Positions 42,490-53,397 are shown, numbered from the stretch's first letter. The stretch is DNA of 64,000 bases from Vagococcus vulneris (GCF_003950515.1 NZ_NGJS01000009.1:1-64000), one strand, 5' to 3'. Notes: generated from the sequence alone by a model not told the origin. Numbers and translations: made by a program.

Positions 42490-43374
42490 TCACTTGTTTT
42501 TATTATACATCGGTTTTCTGTTTGAAATTTCCTCGTAAAATTGCAGATAATTATCATAGCGACTTTGCAAAATATCGCCAGCAGCTACTTCTTCTTTTAC
42601 TCCACATTTTGGCTCTTTTCGATGTTGGCATTCTCTGAATTTACAATTTTCTGAAGCAGCAACAAATTCTGGAAAACACTTTGACAACTCAGAAAGCGGC
42701 ATCTCTAAAAATTCAATAGAACTGAATCCAGGTGTATCCGCGACCAAACCTCCTGCCACGTTAATCAATTCAACATGCCGTGTTGTATGTTTGCCGCGTC
42801 CCAATGCTGTGGAAATATCGCCAACTGCTAAGTTTAGATCCGGCAACAACTTATTCAGCAACGTTGATTTTCCGGCTCCCGACTGACCCATAAACACTGT
42901 TAATCTATCCTTAAAAAAAGGTTCCAAATCGGATAAGTCATGCGAATCACTCAATAAAACCGGATAGCCTACACTTTCATAATATGTCTGCACTGCCGAC
43001 ATACTTTGAAGAATGTTATCTGAGGCAATATCTAATTTTGTAATATAAATAACTGGTGCAATGTGCTTTTCTTCTAACATTACCAAGAATCTATCTAATA
43101 GATTGAAAGAAAAATTCGGCTCGATACAACTTGTCACAATCACTCCTTGATCCACGTTAGCGACTTGAGGCCTAATTAATTCGTTTTCTCTCGGTAAAAT
43201 ATCCATCAAGTATCCATCCGTTGAGTTAGAACTCTCAAAATCTGCAAAATCACCTACCAGTGGCGTAATTTTCCGATTGCGAAAATTACCTCTTCCTCTA
43301 GTCTGATACACTTTGCCGTCATTTTCTACATAATAAAAGCCACTTAAAGCCTTAATAATTTGGCCTCGCTGCAT
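42490..43374 (-). CDS. rsgA: Ribosome small-subunit GTPase RsgA
   Basis: Late 30S assembly GTPase. 294 aa. N-terminal OB fold (about 1-65), circularly permuted GTPase with G4 (ITKLDIAS) before G1 (GQSGAGKSTLLNKLLP near 166) and G3 DTPGFSS near 210, then zinc-binding CKFRECQHRKEPKC near 248-261. AGGAGG precedes the ATG; follows prkC by 108 bp, with a terminator in between. Confidence 0.96.
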   Translation of the reverse strand: MQRGQIIKALSGFYYVENDGKVYQTRGRGNFRNRKITPLVGDFADFESSNSTDGYLMDILPRENELIRPQVANVDQGVIVTSCIEPNFSFNLLDRFLVMLEEKHIAPVIYITKLDIASDNILQSMSAVQTYYESVGYPVLLSDSHDLSDLEPFFKDRLTVFMGQSGAGKSTLLNKLLPDLNLAVGDISTALGRGKHTTRHVELINVAGGLVADTPGFSSIEFLEMPLSELSKCFPEFVAASENCKFRECQHRKEPKCGVKEEVAAGDILQSRYDNYLQFYEEISNRKPMYNKNK

Positions 43375-43464
43375 TCTGTCCCTCCTTAAATAAACTAACT
43401 GCTCTCTTTATTTAATTATTGTATCATATTTTAAAGTTGTACCGCGTGATACTCATTATTTTAA

Positions 43465-43496
43465 TAAAAAAAGAGAAATTCATTATGAATTTCTCT
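43465..43496 (-). terminator. Hairpin terminator overlapping the prkC stop
   Basis: Stem AGAGAAATTCAT / ATGAATTTCTCT with a T-run on the minus strand. The kinase stop codon is inside the hairpin. Confidence 0.85.
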
Positions 43497-45345
43497 CATC
43501 TTTATTACCTTGGCCTTCATCTTTAGATGTGTCAGGTTTACTATTGTTTTCTCCATGGCTAGACGACTGCGTACTTTCTTTAGGTTCTGAAGATTGCTCC
43601 GTTTCTGATTTAGATGATTCCGGAACAGTTGTTACCGGCTGTACCGTGCTTGGATCTCGACCAGCTGAATAGACAACTGTCACTTGGTCACCTTTTTTCA
43701 TTTCTGTACCGCTGCTTGGGATAGTATATATTACCTGACCTGAAGGTACTGAACTACTGTATTCGCTTTGTCCTTCAATTAAAGTCAGACCCATGCTATC
43801 AATATAACTGTTTACTCGATTGCTAGAATAGCCGTACATATTCTCTAACTTAAATACTTTCCGCCCAGAGCTCTTAACAAGCGTTACCTTAGCTTCTCTA
43901 GGCACTACTTTCTCACCGGCTTTAGGGACTTGCTTTATAATTCTTCCTTCTTCAATAGTATCGGATGTTTCCTCTTTTATCGTAATATTTTCTTTTAAAA
44001 AGCCTTCATTTAATAATTGATTTTCTGCTGCATCAATATCTAAATTCGACAAATTAGTCATTGCTACGGATTTATCACCAGAACTGACAAACAAAGTGAC
44101 TGTTGTGTTTTCTTTGACAGGCGTACCAACACCCGGATCAGTTTTTACTACACGATCTTTTTCCACAGAATCATCTGATATTCTTTCAATTTTAGGCTTT
44201 ACTTTCAGCTTAGCTGTTTTTAAAATTGCTTCAGCTTCTGTTTGTGATTTTCCTTTTACATCAGGAATTATCACTTCACCGCCGCCTCGACCCAACGCGT
44301 ACAAACCACCGCCGATTAACAAAACTAACGCTAAACCGATTAAGATTAATTTCATCGGCTTTTTCTTTTTCGGTGTTTCACGCTCATCTTCATGTTCATC
44401 TTGTTGTACTTGATTAGGTTTTATTTCTCTTTGTTCAACTTTTTCTGGTTCACGTACCGGTGTCAGCATAATTGTATCATCCGTCATTACACTAGGTGTA
44501 AATACTGATTCATTTGCTCTAGCGGGATTCAAGACAGTTTTAATATCATTATACATCTCATCAACCGTCTGATATCTATCTGCGGCTTCTTTAGCCGTTG
44601 CATGCAATACCACATTTTCTAAGGATTGCGGTATCGATGGATTAAAACGTCTGACAGACGGCATATCATTTTGAAAATGTTTCAAAGCGATAGATACCGC
44701 TGATTCTCCCTCAAACGGAACAACACCAGTCAACAATTCATACAAAATAATCCCAAGCGCATAAATATCAGATTGCCTAGTCGCCATACCACCTCTGGCC
44801 TGTTCAGGAGATAGATAATGCACAGAACCCAACAGTGTATTCGTCTGAGTAATTGACGTTTCAGATAAGGCAATCGCAATCCCAAAGTCAGTTATTTTGA
44901 CAGTGCCGTCTCGTGCAATTAAAATATTCTGCGGCTTCAGGTCACGATGGATAATTTGATGTTGATGAGCCACTGAGATGGCTGCTAAAATTTGTTCCAT
45001 GATATTGACAACTGTTGGTAACGGGATTGGAGAATTGTCTTTGATGTATCGTTTCAAGTCTGTTCCTTCGACATACTCCATAACAATATACTGCATACCA
45101 TAATCCTCACCGACATCATAAACACCGACAATATTAGGGTGAACCATTTCAGTTGCAGCTAGAGCTTCCCTTTGGAATCGGCGGATAGCATCTTGATCAT
45201 TTTGGAAATCAAAACGCAAAACTTTGATGGCTACATCCCTGTTTAAAATTAGGTCTCTTGCTAAATAAACATTAGCCATGCCACCACTGCCAATACTACG
45301 AATAACTTCATAGCGTTCGCCGATTTTTTGGCCGATATTAATCAT
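43483..45345 (-). CDS. prkC: PASTA-domain Ser/Thr protein kinase
   Basis: Transmembrane kinase that senses cell-wall fragments and controls wall stress and antibiotic tolerance. 620 aa. Cytoplasmic kinase domain (about 10-275): GSGGMANVYLARD, VAIKVL, catalytic HRDLKPQNIL, DFGIA, SPEQARGG. One membrane segment (about 331-349, LILIGLALVLLIGGGLYAL), then three PASTA repeats (about 355-555) starting VIIPDVKGKSQTEAEAIL, and a Ser/Glu/Lys-rich tail. Overlaps the phosphatase gene by eight bases. Confidence 0.96.
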   Translation of the reverse strand: MINIGQKIGERYEVIRSIGSGGMANVYLARDLILNRDVAIKVLRFDFQNDQDAIRRFQREALAATEMVHPNIVGVYDVGEDYGMQYIVMEYVEGTDLKRYIKDNSPIPLPTVVNIMEQILAAISVAHQHQIIHRDLKPQNILIARDGTVKITDFGIAIALSETSITQTNTLLGSVHYLSPEQARGGMATRQSDIYALGIILYELLTGVVPFEGESAVSIALKHFQNDMPSVRRFNPSIPQSLENVVLHATAKEAADRYQTVDEMYNDIKTVLNPARANESVFTPSVMTDDTIMLTPVREPEKVEQREIKPNQVQQDEHEDERETPKKKKPMKLILIGLALVLLIGGGLYALGRGGGEVIIPDVKGKSQTEAEAILKTAKLKVKPKIERISDDSVEKDRVVKTDPGVGTPVKENTTVTLFVSSGDKSVAMTNLSNLDIDAAENQLLNEGFLKENITIKEETSDTIEEGRIIKQVPKAGEKVVPREAKVTLVKSSGRKVFKLENMYGYSSNRVNSYIDSMGLTLIEGQSEYSSSVPSGQVIYTIPSSGTEMKKGDQVTVVYSAGRDPSTVQPVTTVPESSKSETEQSSEPKESTQSSSHGENNSKPDTSKDEGQGNKDERNS

Positions 45346-46093
45346 TAACTATTCCCTCCTCCCCATCGTCAAACGACATTACTAATGCCGTAATATTATC
45401 TGTTCCTCCAGCTTCATTTGCCTCAGTTATTAATTCAGCTATTCGATCATTTAAAGGCTTTTGTGTCGTTAAAATACTTTTGATCAAATTATCTGACAAC
45501 ATGTTCGTTAAGCCATCCGAACACAAAAGAATTTGATCATCGATTTTTAAAGTAATCAGAGATAAATCTACCTCTACTTTACCCGGAACACCTACTGAAC
45601 GGACTAAGATATTCTTTTTCGGGTGATTCGCAGCCATTTCTTCAGTAATTTCACCAGTCTTTACTAACTCGTTAACTAATGAGTGATCTTCCGTCAGCTG
45701 TTTGATAGCTTGATCTCGAATAATGTATGCGCGGCTATCGCCAACGTGAGCTAGCAACAATTTTCCTTCTAAAGGTGTTGCTGCAACAATGGTAGTTCCC
45801 ATACCGAATTTCTCCGGATCATTATTTCCCTCTGCGTAGATGACATCATTTTCTTGTTGAATGCGACTAATCAGCCACTCAGAGATAGTTTCATGATCAG
45901 AAATAGCTGTTTCTTCCCAGACTTTTCCCAATCCTGTAACAGCTAAAAAACTAGCTTGATCACCAGCTTGATGGCCGCCCATCCCATCGGCAACAATCGC
46001 TAAGGTAATTCCTTTTTGGTTTACATATGTACCTACTGTATCTTGATTGTTCTTTCGTTTACGGCCAACATTTGTCTGATAATCTATTTGCAT
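45338..46093 (-). CDS. stp: PP2C-type Ser/Thr phosphatase
   Basis: Removes phosphate from PrkC and its targets. 251 aa. Metal-binding motifs VADGMGGHQAGDQAS near 36-50, LLCSDGLTNML near 192-202 and GGTDNITALVM near 232-242. N-terminal DYQTNVGRKRKNNQD carries the first Asp. Cotranscribed with prkC, as throughout Firmicutes. Confidence 0.95.
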   Translation of the reverse strand: MQIDYQTNVGRKRKNNQDTVGTYVNQKGITLAIVADGMGGHQAGDQASFLAVTGLGKVWEETAISDHETISEWLISRIQQENDVIYAEGNNDPEKFGMGTTIVAATPLEGKLLLAHVGDSRAYIIRDQAIKQLTEDHSLVNELVKTGEITEEMAANHPKKNILVRSVGVPGKVEVDLSLITLKIDDQILLCSDGLTNMLSDNLIKSILTTQKPLNDRIAELITEANEAGGTDNITALVMSFDDGEEGIVND

Positions 46094-46125
46094 GCTTTAC
46101 ACTCCTTTGTTCTCCAAAAATAAGT

Positions 46126-47499
46126 TTACGACTTTCGTCTCAGACAGCTGATAAAAAAGCCATCAGTACCATAATGATGGGGATATACTTTTAACATCAG
46201 CTGCTGATAGCTTTTTGTTAAATGAGCTACTCCCTTTATATCAATTAACTCAAAATCAGGATGAGCTTCTAAAAAACCCTGAATAACTTCTTCATTTTCT
46301 TGTGTCGTTACTGTACACGTACTATAAGTTATTATACCGTTTTTCTTAACTTTTTGTGCAACACTTTCTAATATTTCTGTCTGAATTTGTCTTAATTTTA
46401 TAAAATCGTCGATTGTTTTACTGTATTTGATATCAGGCTTGCGTCGCAATAAACCTAACCCGGAACAAGGCGCATCAATCAGTATCCGATCAAAACTTTC
46501 ATCTGGAAACTCATCAGCTGCTTGCCTAGCATCAAGTACTCGAGGTTCTATCACCGACGACACATGCAGTCTCTCTGCGTTTTCTTCGATTAATTTAATT
46601 TTATGCGGATGGATATCAAGTGCTGTCACTTTACCGCCTTGTTCAGCATCTAAATATTCAGCAATATGAGTTGTTTTTCCACCAGGTGCTGCACATGTAT
46701 CCAATACGTTATCTGACGGACGCAGTTGCATACTTGGCGCTACAAGCATTGATGTCTCGTCTTGGACAGTCAGCTTCCCTTCCTTAAATAAGTTGCTGCC
46801 AGCTAAAAATCCTTTTTTAGCAACGATTCCGACTGGTGACACCACACTTAATTCTGCATTAATCTCATCAGAAGATAAGGCGGATACAGCTTCTTCACGC
46901 GTTAATGCACGTGTAGCCACACGGCCGCTGGCTCGACTCGTCTGCAATAGAGACTCGCCTAATTCGCGTGTTTGTTCTAATCCAATATCTGCAATGAGTA
47001 CTTCCGTCAACCAACGCGGTATACTTATTTCTATTGAGAGACGCTCAATATCATCTGATATTCCAGCTGTATTGGGAACGCCCTGGCGTTGAATTGTACG
47101 CAGCACACCGTTAACAAACTTCCCGATTCCCGGATTCCCTTTTGCTTTAGCGATGTCAACAGCATCATTCAAAATACCATAAGCCGGAATTTTATCTAAA
47201 AACTCCATCTGATAAATTGACAGTAATAATAATTCTTTAACCCATAAATCAACCTTTTTTGCTTTCTGAATAAAAGGTGCCAAATAATAAGCTAAGGTCA
47301 ATTGACGACTAGTCGTCCCATAAACAATTTCTGTCATTAACCGCGCGTCCTTTGATGATAGGTGATGTTTCTTGATTCCCTCATTCACTAAAAGATTGGA
47401 ATACCCTTGATTAGACGCAATCTTAACCAGTAATTCCATCGCTGCATATCTTGGATTTTCATAGATATGTTTGGGTACTTGTTTTTTCTTTTTACTCAA
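46126..47499 (-). CDS. rsmB: 16S rRNA (cytosine-967-C5)-methyltransferase RsmB
   Basis: Methylates C967 of 16S rRNA. 457 aa. NusB-like N-terminal RNA-binding domain (about 10-140), then a Rossmann methyltransferase: DTCAAPGGKTTHIAEYL, DAPCSGLGLLRRKPDIKY with the release Cys, and STCTVTTQENE with the nucleophile Cys. The TTG at 47499 follows GGAGGCAGGAG and matches the usual start (SKKKKQVP). The frame extends to 47535, inside fmt, but no ribosome site supports it. Overlaps fmt by eight bases. Confidence 0.94.
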   Translation of the reverse strand: MSKKKKQVPKHIYENPRYAAMELLVKIASNQGYSNLLVNEGIKKHHLSSKDARLMTEIVYGTTSRQLTLAYYLAPFIQKAKKVDLWVKELLLLSIYQMEFLDKIPAYGILNDAVDIAKAKGNPGIGKFVNGVLRTIQRQGVPNTAGISDDIERLSIEISIPRWLTEVLIADIGLEQTRELGESLLQTSRASGRVATRALTREEAVSALSSDEINAELSVVSPVGIVAKKGFLAGSNLFKEGKLTVQDETSMLVAPSMQLRPSDNVLDTCAAPGGKTTHIAEYLDAEQGGKVTALDIHPHKIKLIEENAERLHVSSVIEPRVLDARQAADEFPDESFDRILIDAPCSGLGLLRRKPDIKYSKTIDDFIKLRQIQTEILESVAQKVKKNGIITYSTCTVTTQENEEVIQGFLEAHPDFELIDIKGVAHLTKSYQQLMLKVYPHHYGTDGFFISCLRRKS

Positions 47500-48436
47500 C
47501 TTTTTCTCCTGCCTCCAGTTGTCGTCCGACACCATTTAGAAATTCTGCAGCAGTCAGCTGACCTTTACCCGCTGGCTGCAATCGATTAATCCGCAATAAG
47601 GTCCCGTTACCGCAAGCAATCTGAAATGATTTTTTATCAATTGCCGTAATTGTGCCGGGTTGTGCATTTGTTTTTTCTTCTAGTGGAGTAACATCCCATA
47701 ACTTCCAACGGATTCCCTGATACGTTGTATAAGATACCGGCCAAGGTCTCATACCTCTAACCTGACAATCAACTTGTTTCGCCGTTTTTTTCCAGTCAAC
47801 TTGTTCTTGTTCCCGCGAAATATTTGGCGAGAAGGTCACTTCTGCTTCATCTTGCGAAATTGGTGTAATCTCACCAGCAATCAGCTTGGGCAATGTTTCC
47901 ATTAATAAACTTTCTCCAACAGCACTTAACTTATCAAACATCGTACCAACATCATCTGTTTCCTCAATTGGAATAGCTCGCTGAGCCAGTATATCGCCAG
48001 CATCCATTTTCTTAACCATTTCCATAATAGTTACACCCGTTTCTTTTTCTCCATTAATAATCGAATAGTGAACGGGGGCTCCGCCGCGATATTTCGGCAA
48101 TAATGATGCGTGGACATTAATTGCGCCTAATTTAGGTGCTTTAAGTATTTTTTCTGGCAAAAATTGTCCGAATGCGGCCGTGACAATTAAATCGGGCTGC
48201 ATCTCGATGACAGCTTCCATTTCTTCAGAACCGGATATTTTTTCCGGCTGCAATACTTTTATACCGTGAGAAACTGCTGCTTCCTTAACTGGAGGTGGTG
48301 TTAATATCTTTTTCCTCCCTACAGGACGGTCTGGTTGCGTAACCACTGCTAATACTTGATATTCATCGCTTTTTATTATACTTTCTAAAATCGGCACTGA
48401 AAAACTTGGCGTCCCCATAAAAATAATTTTAGTCAT
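47492..48436 (-). CDS. fmt: Methionyl-tRNA formyltransferase
   Basis: Formylates initiator Met-tRNA. 314 aa. Seen: TKIIFMGTPSFSVPILE, the folate-site AINVHASLLPKYRGGAPVHYSIINGE near 103-128 with the Asn-His pair, and IMEMVKKMDAGDIL. The C-terminal OB-like domain (about 205-314) binds tRNA. Start at 48436 lies nine bases from GGAGG; the ATG two codons earlier is only three bases from it. Overlaps def by eight bases. Confidence 0.95.
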   Translation of the reverse strand: MTKIIFMGTPSFSVPILESIIKSDEYQVLAVVTQPDRPVGRKKILTPPPVKEAAVSHGIKVLQPEKISGSEEMEAVIEMQPDLIVTAAFGQFLPEKILKAPKLGAINVHASLLPKYRGGAPVHYSIINGEKETGVTIMEMVKKMDAGDILAQRAIPIEETDDVGTMFDKLSAVGESLLMETLPKLIAGEITPISQDEAEVTFSPNISREQEQVDWKKTAKQVDCQVRGMRPWPVSYTTYQGIRWKLWDVTPLEEKTNAQPGTITAIDKKSFQIACGNGTLLRINRLQPAGKGQLTAAEFLNGVGRQLEAGEKVE

Positions 48437-48923
48437 ACCCATGTTCCTCCATATATTTCTCTAAATCCTCTGGTGCTATTTTTTCTATAATTTTATCCGT
48501 AAACAATTTGCCTTCTAAATGTTCCACTTCATGCTGAAAAGCACGCGCCAAATAGCCGGAAGCATCTACTTCCATCTCATAACCCTCACGGTCGATATAA
48601 CGGACTGTAACTTCCTTATGTCTTTCAACTGTTCCAAAAACATTTGGAAAACTCAGACAGCCCTCAACATCGATAGAAGTAGCCGAACTTTTAGCAATAA
48701 TTTCTGGATTAATCATCTCAAACAACCCAGTATCCTCATCTAGTTCAACTAAAACAACTTGCTGCGACACACCTATTTGATTCGCTGCTAAGCCGATTGC
48801 ATCACGAGCTACCATTGTATCATACATCTCGTCTAACAGCTTCAGCAAACGTGGTGTCAAACGTTTTACCGGTTGGCATGGTGTAATTAATCCCTTATTT
48901 GGGTAAGTAACTATCTTTTTCAA
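48429..48923 (-). CDS. def: Peptide deformylase
   Basis: Removes the formyl group from new proteins. 164 aa. Metal-site motifs GLAANQIGV near 45-53, EGCLSFP near 88-94 and QHEVEHLEGKLF near 129-140 (HEXXH). It directly precedes fmt, the gene for the enzyme that adds the formyl group. Genomes of this group often carry a second, longer deformylase elsewhere. Confidence 0.95.
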   Translation of the reverse strand: MKKIVTYPNKGLITPCQPVKRLTPRLLKLLDEMYDTMVARDAIGLAANQIGVSQQVVLVELDEDTGLFEMINPEIIAKSSATSIDVEGCLSFPNVFGTVERHKEVTVRYIDREGYEMEVDASGYLARAFQHEVEHLEGKLFTDKIIEKIAPEDLEKYMEEHGYD

Positions 48924-48936
48924 ATATTCTCATCCT

Positions 48937-51360
48937 TTAAATAAAGTGTTGCGGTTCCATATCGATAACCACACGTAGACCTTGCCTGATATCTTGTTGT
49001 GATTCTAGCAAAATATGATGCAGTGCTACTGTAAGATTCGGCTCTTGACGATATTTTATCACGACTTGATAATAATAGCGTTTGTTTACTCTAGCAATTG
49101 AACGCGGTGTTGGCCCCAAAACGATTGCTTGAGGTGTTAAAAATGTCTTTAGATACTGTACAATTTGATAAATTCGTTTTGCTGCGATATATTCGTCTTC
49201 ATGGCTAACAACCAACTGACTGGTAAAAAAATATGGCGGATAAGCGCCCTGATGCCTGATTTTCATCTCATGTTGATAAAAAGATTCATAATCTTGTTCT
49301 TTTGCAAGTTGAATAGCATAATGGTCTGGATTATAGGTTTGGATTAAGACCTCTCCCGATTTTTCACCTCGACCAGCTCGACCACTGACTTGAGTCAATA
49401 ATTGAAAGGTGCGTTCACTCGAACGGAAATCGGGTAAATTCAATGCTGTATCAGCATTCAACACACCAACTAATGTCACATTAGGAAAATCTAACCCTTT
49501 CGCTATCATTTGTGTTCCCAATAAAATATCTGCTTCGCCAGCAGCTACCTTGTCTAACAACTTTTGATGACTACCTTTTTTTCTAGTCGTATCGACATCC
49601 ATGCGAATTATTCTGGCAGTCGGCAATAATTCTTGCAACTCAGATTCCACTTTTTGTGTTCCTGTCCCATAATATCTGATTTTATCTCCATCACAAATCG
49701 GACAGCGATAAGGGATTCCCTCCTCATGTCCGCAATAATGGCACTTCATCGTCTTAGTATCCATATGCAACGTTAATGAAATATCACAGTTCGGACAAGG
49801 CAAAACATAGCCGCAATCACGGCACATGATGAACGAAGAAAAGCCCCGACGATTCAACATTAAGACAGACTGTTCTTTCTTGGCTAAGCAATCTGTCAGT
49901 TTCGTTAACAGTTCAGCTGAAAATGTGTGTCCACCCTGTTGAACTTCATGACGCATATCAATAATTTTAACATCGGGTAATGTTGAATTCATAACAGCAC
50001 GTTGTGAAAGATGCAAAAGACGATAAACATTCTTTTGTGCTCGTGCTCGAGATTCTAAAGAAGGTGTTGCGCTGCCTAAAACTATAGGACACTGATGATA
50101 CCGACTGCGCCAAATTGCTAAATCCCTCGCATGATAACGCGGTGACTCATCTTGTTTGTAAGACCCTTCATGTTCCTCGTCAATAATAATCAACCCAATA
50201 TTTTCTAATGGCGCAAAAATTGCTGATCTGGCACCGACCACCACTTGTGCTTCACCACGCTCGATTTTTCGCCATTCGTCGTATTTTTCCCCTTGAGACA
50301 AGCCACTATGCAGTACAGCAACATCTTTACCAAATCTCTTTTTAAATCGCGTAACTGTTTGAGGTGTTAATGATATTTCAGGCACTAACATAATTGCTGT
50401 TTTCGATTGCTTTAAAACATCAGCAATACTTTGTAAATAAACCTCTGTCTTACCACTTCCAGTGACACCTTCAATTAAAAAAACTTCGGACCGATTCTTT
50501 CTAACACTATCCGTAATCAACCCCACAGCCGTCTGCTGCTCTCGATTTAATAATAAGGCAGTATCCGATTTAAACGTTTGATATGCATAAGGATCCCGGT
50601 AGACTTCACGGTCTTCTATAATTAACCAGCCAGCTTGCTGTCCGTTATTTACAACTGCTCGAGAAATATCGTGTTCATCTATCAGCTCTTTTAAACCTAT
50701 TTCCATGTCCAACGGCATTGTCAGCAATAATTTCAACAATTTTATTTTTTGATGCGCATTTGCGCGCTGCTCATTTAATTGCTGCTCCAGTTCTTCATGA
50801 GGTAACCGCCTTTTAATAACTTTGGCCGTCTTCACACGGTTTTTAGTTGTCACTTCATAACGAATATCAACAAGACCTTCTTGTCGCAGCTTCAAGATAT
50901 CCGATAAATGCCCACTATCAATCAAGTCTTCCCATGACAGTTCCGATAATCCGCAAAAAATATCATTCTTAATGTAATCTGAGACAGTCTGATCATTTAG
51001 TACAACCCATTTTTTATAAGAAGAGCGCATAACGCTCGGCAGCATAGTCTGCAAACATGTAATCTTGAAGGCAAACGTCGATTCTGCCATATAATCGGCT
51101 AACTTCAACATTTCATGATTTAACACCGGGGTCAGATCAAGGATATTGACAATATCTTTTAATTCAACTGTTTCTGATGGTGTATCAGTTTGCTCTAAAT
51201 TGACAATAAACCCCTGGATATGACGATTTCCTTTACCAAAAGGAACCTCTACTCTCATACCAATCTGAATGAATTTTTCCAACTCGATGGGAACATGATA
51301 ACTGAATGGTTGATTTGTCTGCATCGTTGGAACATCAACAATTATATGCGCAATCACCAT
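48937..51360 (-). CDS. priA: Primosomal replication restart protein PriA
   Basis: DNA helicase that reloads the replication machinery at broken forks. 807 aa. N-terminal DNA-binding domain (about 1-110), helicase motifs GVTGSGKTEVYLQ near 300 and DEEHEGSYKQDESPRYHARD, then zinc modules CRDCGYVLPCPNCD and CHYCGHEEGIPYRCPICDG. ATG at 51360 is ten bases from AAAGGA; a GTG at 51369 lies too close to it. First gene of the long operon through thiN. Confidence 0.95.
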   Translation of the reverse strand: MVIAHIIVDVPTMQTNQPFSYHVPIELEKFIQIGMRVEVPFGKGNRHIQGFIVNLEQTDTPSETVELKDIVNILDLTPVLNHEMLKLADYMAESTFAFKITCLQTMLPSVMRSSYKKWVVLNDQTVSDYIKNDIFCGLSELSWEDLIDSGHLSDILKLRQEGLVDIRYEVTTKNRVKTAKVIKRRLPHEELEQQLNEQRANAHQKIKLLKLLLTMPLDMEIGLKELIDEHDISRAVVNNGQQAGWLIIEDREVYRDPYAYQTFKSDTALLLNREQQTAVGLITDSVRKNRSEVFLIEGVTGSGKTEVYLQSIADVLKQSKTAIMLVPEISLTPQTVTRFKKRFGKDVAVLHSGLSQGEKYDEWRKIERGEAQVVVGARSAIFAPLENIGLIIIDEEHEGSYKQDESPRYHARDLAIWRSRYHQCPIVLGSATPSLESRARAQKNVYRLLHLSQRAVMNSTLPDVKIIDMRHEVQQGGHTFSAELLTKLTDCLAKKEQSVLMLNRRGFSSFIMCRDCGYVLPCPNCDISLTLHMDTKTMKCHYCGHEEGIPYRCPICDGDKIRYYGTGTQKVESELQELLPTARIIRMDVDTTRKKGSHQKLLDKVAAGEADILLGTQMIAKGLDFPNVTLVGVLNADTALNLPDFRSSERTFQLLTQVSGRAGRGEKSGEVLIQTYNPDHYAIQLAKEQDYESFYQHEMKIRHQGAYPPYFFTSQLVVSHEDEYIAAKRIYQIVQYLKTFLTPQAIVLGPTPRSIARVNKRYYYQVVIKYRQEPNLTVALHHILLESQQDIRQGLRVVIDMEPQHFI

Positions 51361-51404
51361 AGATTCCACATCCTTTCTATTTCTCTTATTGTATCAAAAT
51401 TTCA

Positions 51405-51474
51405 TATATTATGTTTAAAAAAATAAAGCAGAACAAGATAACCTGTTCTACTTTATTTTTTTAAACATAATATA
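51405..51474 (-). terminator. Very long terminator hairpin after rpoZ
   Basis: Two 31-base arms (51405-51435 and 51444-51474) pair over an eight-base loop. The single non-Watson-Crick position is G-U in minus-strand RNA but C-A in plus-strand RNA, so the hairpin is fit for minus-strand transcripts leaving rpoZ. It contains the usual stem plus T-run and extends well past it. It ends about 45 bp before priA. Confidence 0.85.
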
Positions 51475-51481
51475 ATACTAA

Positions 51482-51790
51482 TTAGATTTTATTATCTAAC
51501 TGGATACGTGCTTCCAATTCTTGATGTTCCCGACGTTTAAGTGCTTTTTGTTCCTCTTCTTGTCGTTTGATTAGTTCACGCTTTAATTCTGGATGAGGGT
51601 CAATTACAACGTCTCCAGCTGCAATTTCTTCTAAAGCACGACCAACATTTTTCACTGAAACAAATTGCTCTTGATCAATCATCGGCTGCGCACCTAAATC
51701 TAATTCATGAGCACGCTTGCTCGACAAAATAACTAATGAATATTTTGAATCTACTTGTTCTAATAATAAATCAATCGATGGGTATAACAT
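51482..51790 (-). CDS. rpoZ: RNA polymerase omega subunit
   Basis: Small assembly subunit of RNA polymerase. 102 aa. [30 protein letters not shown] is typical (domain 1-65). The C-terminal 35 residues are a charged helix. It starts two bases after gmk, its standard partner gene. Confidence 0.95.
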   Translation of the reverse strand: MLYPSIDLLLEQVDSKYSLVILSSKRAHELDLGAQPMIDQEQFVSVKNVGRALEEIAAGDVVIDPHPELKRELIKRQEEEQKALKRREHQELEARIQLDNKI

Positions 51791-51792
51791 AA

Positions 51793-52434
<642 letters not shown>

Positions 52435-52515
52435 TTATTATTTTATCTACTATAATGCACCGTTTACCAGCAGAATGCAAGTTAGAATTTGTTAAAAAAG
52501 TACACCGTCTCAAGT

Positions 52516-53397
52516 TTACTCAACATTTTGAACCTGCTCGCGCATTTTTTCAATCAATGTTTTTAAAATAATGACTTGTTCTTTGATTTTTATAACAGAT
52601 GTTTTGGAACCGATAGTGTTTACCTCTCGGTTGAATTCTTGCGTTAAAAAATCGGCTTCTTTACCTATCGAACTCTGCCGTGTCAGCAACTGTTTATATG
52701 CTGCTATGTGAATCATCAAACGATCCAGTTCTTCACTAATATCAGCCTTTTCAATAAGAAGTGCTGTCTCTGTCAGCAAACGGTCTTGGTCCACATGATT
52801 ACCGATTAATTCAGTAATTTTCTGTGTTAGCCTTTGCTGATAATCTGCTTCATAAAGATCCTGCAATGAATAAATTATCTGAACAGCTTGTTCCGCCTGA
52901 GATAGTTTATTTCTCAGTACCTGCTCAACTCCGCTACCTTCTTTGCGTCTGCTATCACACAGATTTTTCAGTGCTTGCTGAAATACAGTCTCTAAATCGG
53001 CTGACAATTGAGCATTTTTTACTGGTGTTTCCAATACTTCAAAAAGGGCCGGATGCATAATCGCTCCTTGCATTAAGCTGTCCGCAGTTATTGTTGTACC
53101 ATGCTCTTTCTGAAGAGTTCGTGTGACATCTTCTGCTAGCCGTTTGATTAGGTCTGTGTTCATGCGAATTGTCTGGCGACTCTGTTCTAGTGATTGAAAT
53201 GTAATAAAACACTCCACGCGCCCTCGCGATATTACTTGTTTAACGAGTTGTTTCAACCCTAATTCAAATTCCAATAATTCTCGTGGTAACCGGCATTGAA
53301 TATCCAAAAAGCGATGGTTTACCGATTTTATTTCCACCATCAAATCATACGCCGATGTTTGCAGCTCTGCTTTGCCGAACCCTGTCATACTCTGCAC
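52516..53397 (-). CDS. YicC family endoribonuclease-like protein
   Basis: 293 aa. N-terminal MQSMTGFGKAEL and KSVNHRFLDIQCRLPREL, and C-terminal LTQEFNREVNTIGSKT, are the family signatures; the middle is helical. E. coli YicC is reported to be an endoribonuclease; the role in Gram-positives is unclear. First gene of yicC-gmk-rpoZ. Confidence 0.92.
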   Translation of the reverse strand: MQSMTGFGKAELQTSAYDLMVEIKSVNHRFLDIQCRLPRELLEFELGLKQLVKQVISRGRVECFITFQSLEQSRQTIRMNTDLIKRLAEDVTRTLQKEHGTTITADSLMQGAIMHPALFEVLETPVKNAQLSADLETVFQQALKNLCDSRRKEGSGVEQVLRNKLSQAEQAVQIIYSLQDLYEADYQQRLTQKITELIGNHVDQDRLLTETALLIEKADISEELDRLMIHIAAYKQLLTRQSSIGKEADFLTQEFNREVNTIGSKTSVIKIKEQVIILKTLIEKMREQVQNVE

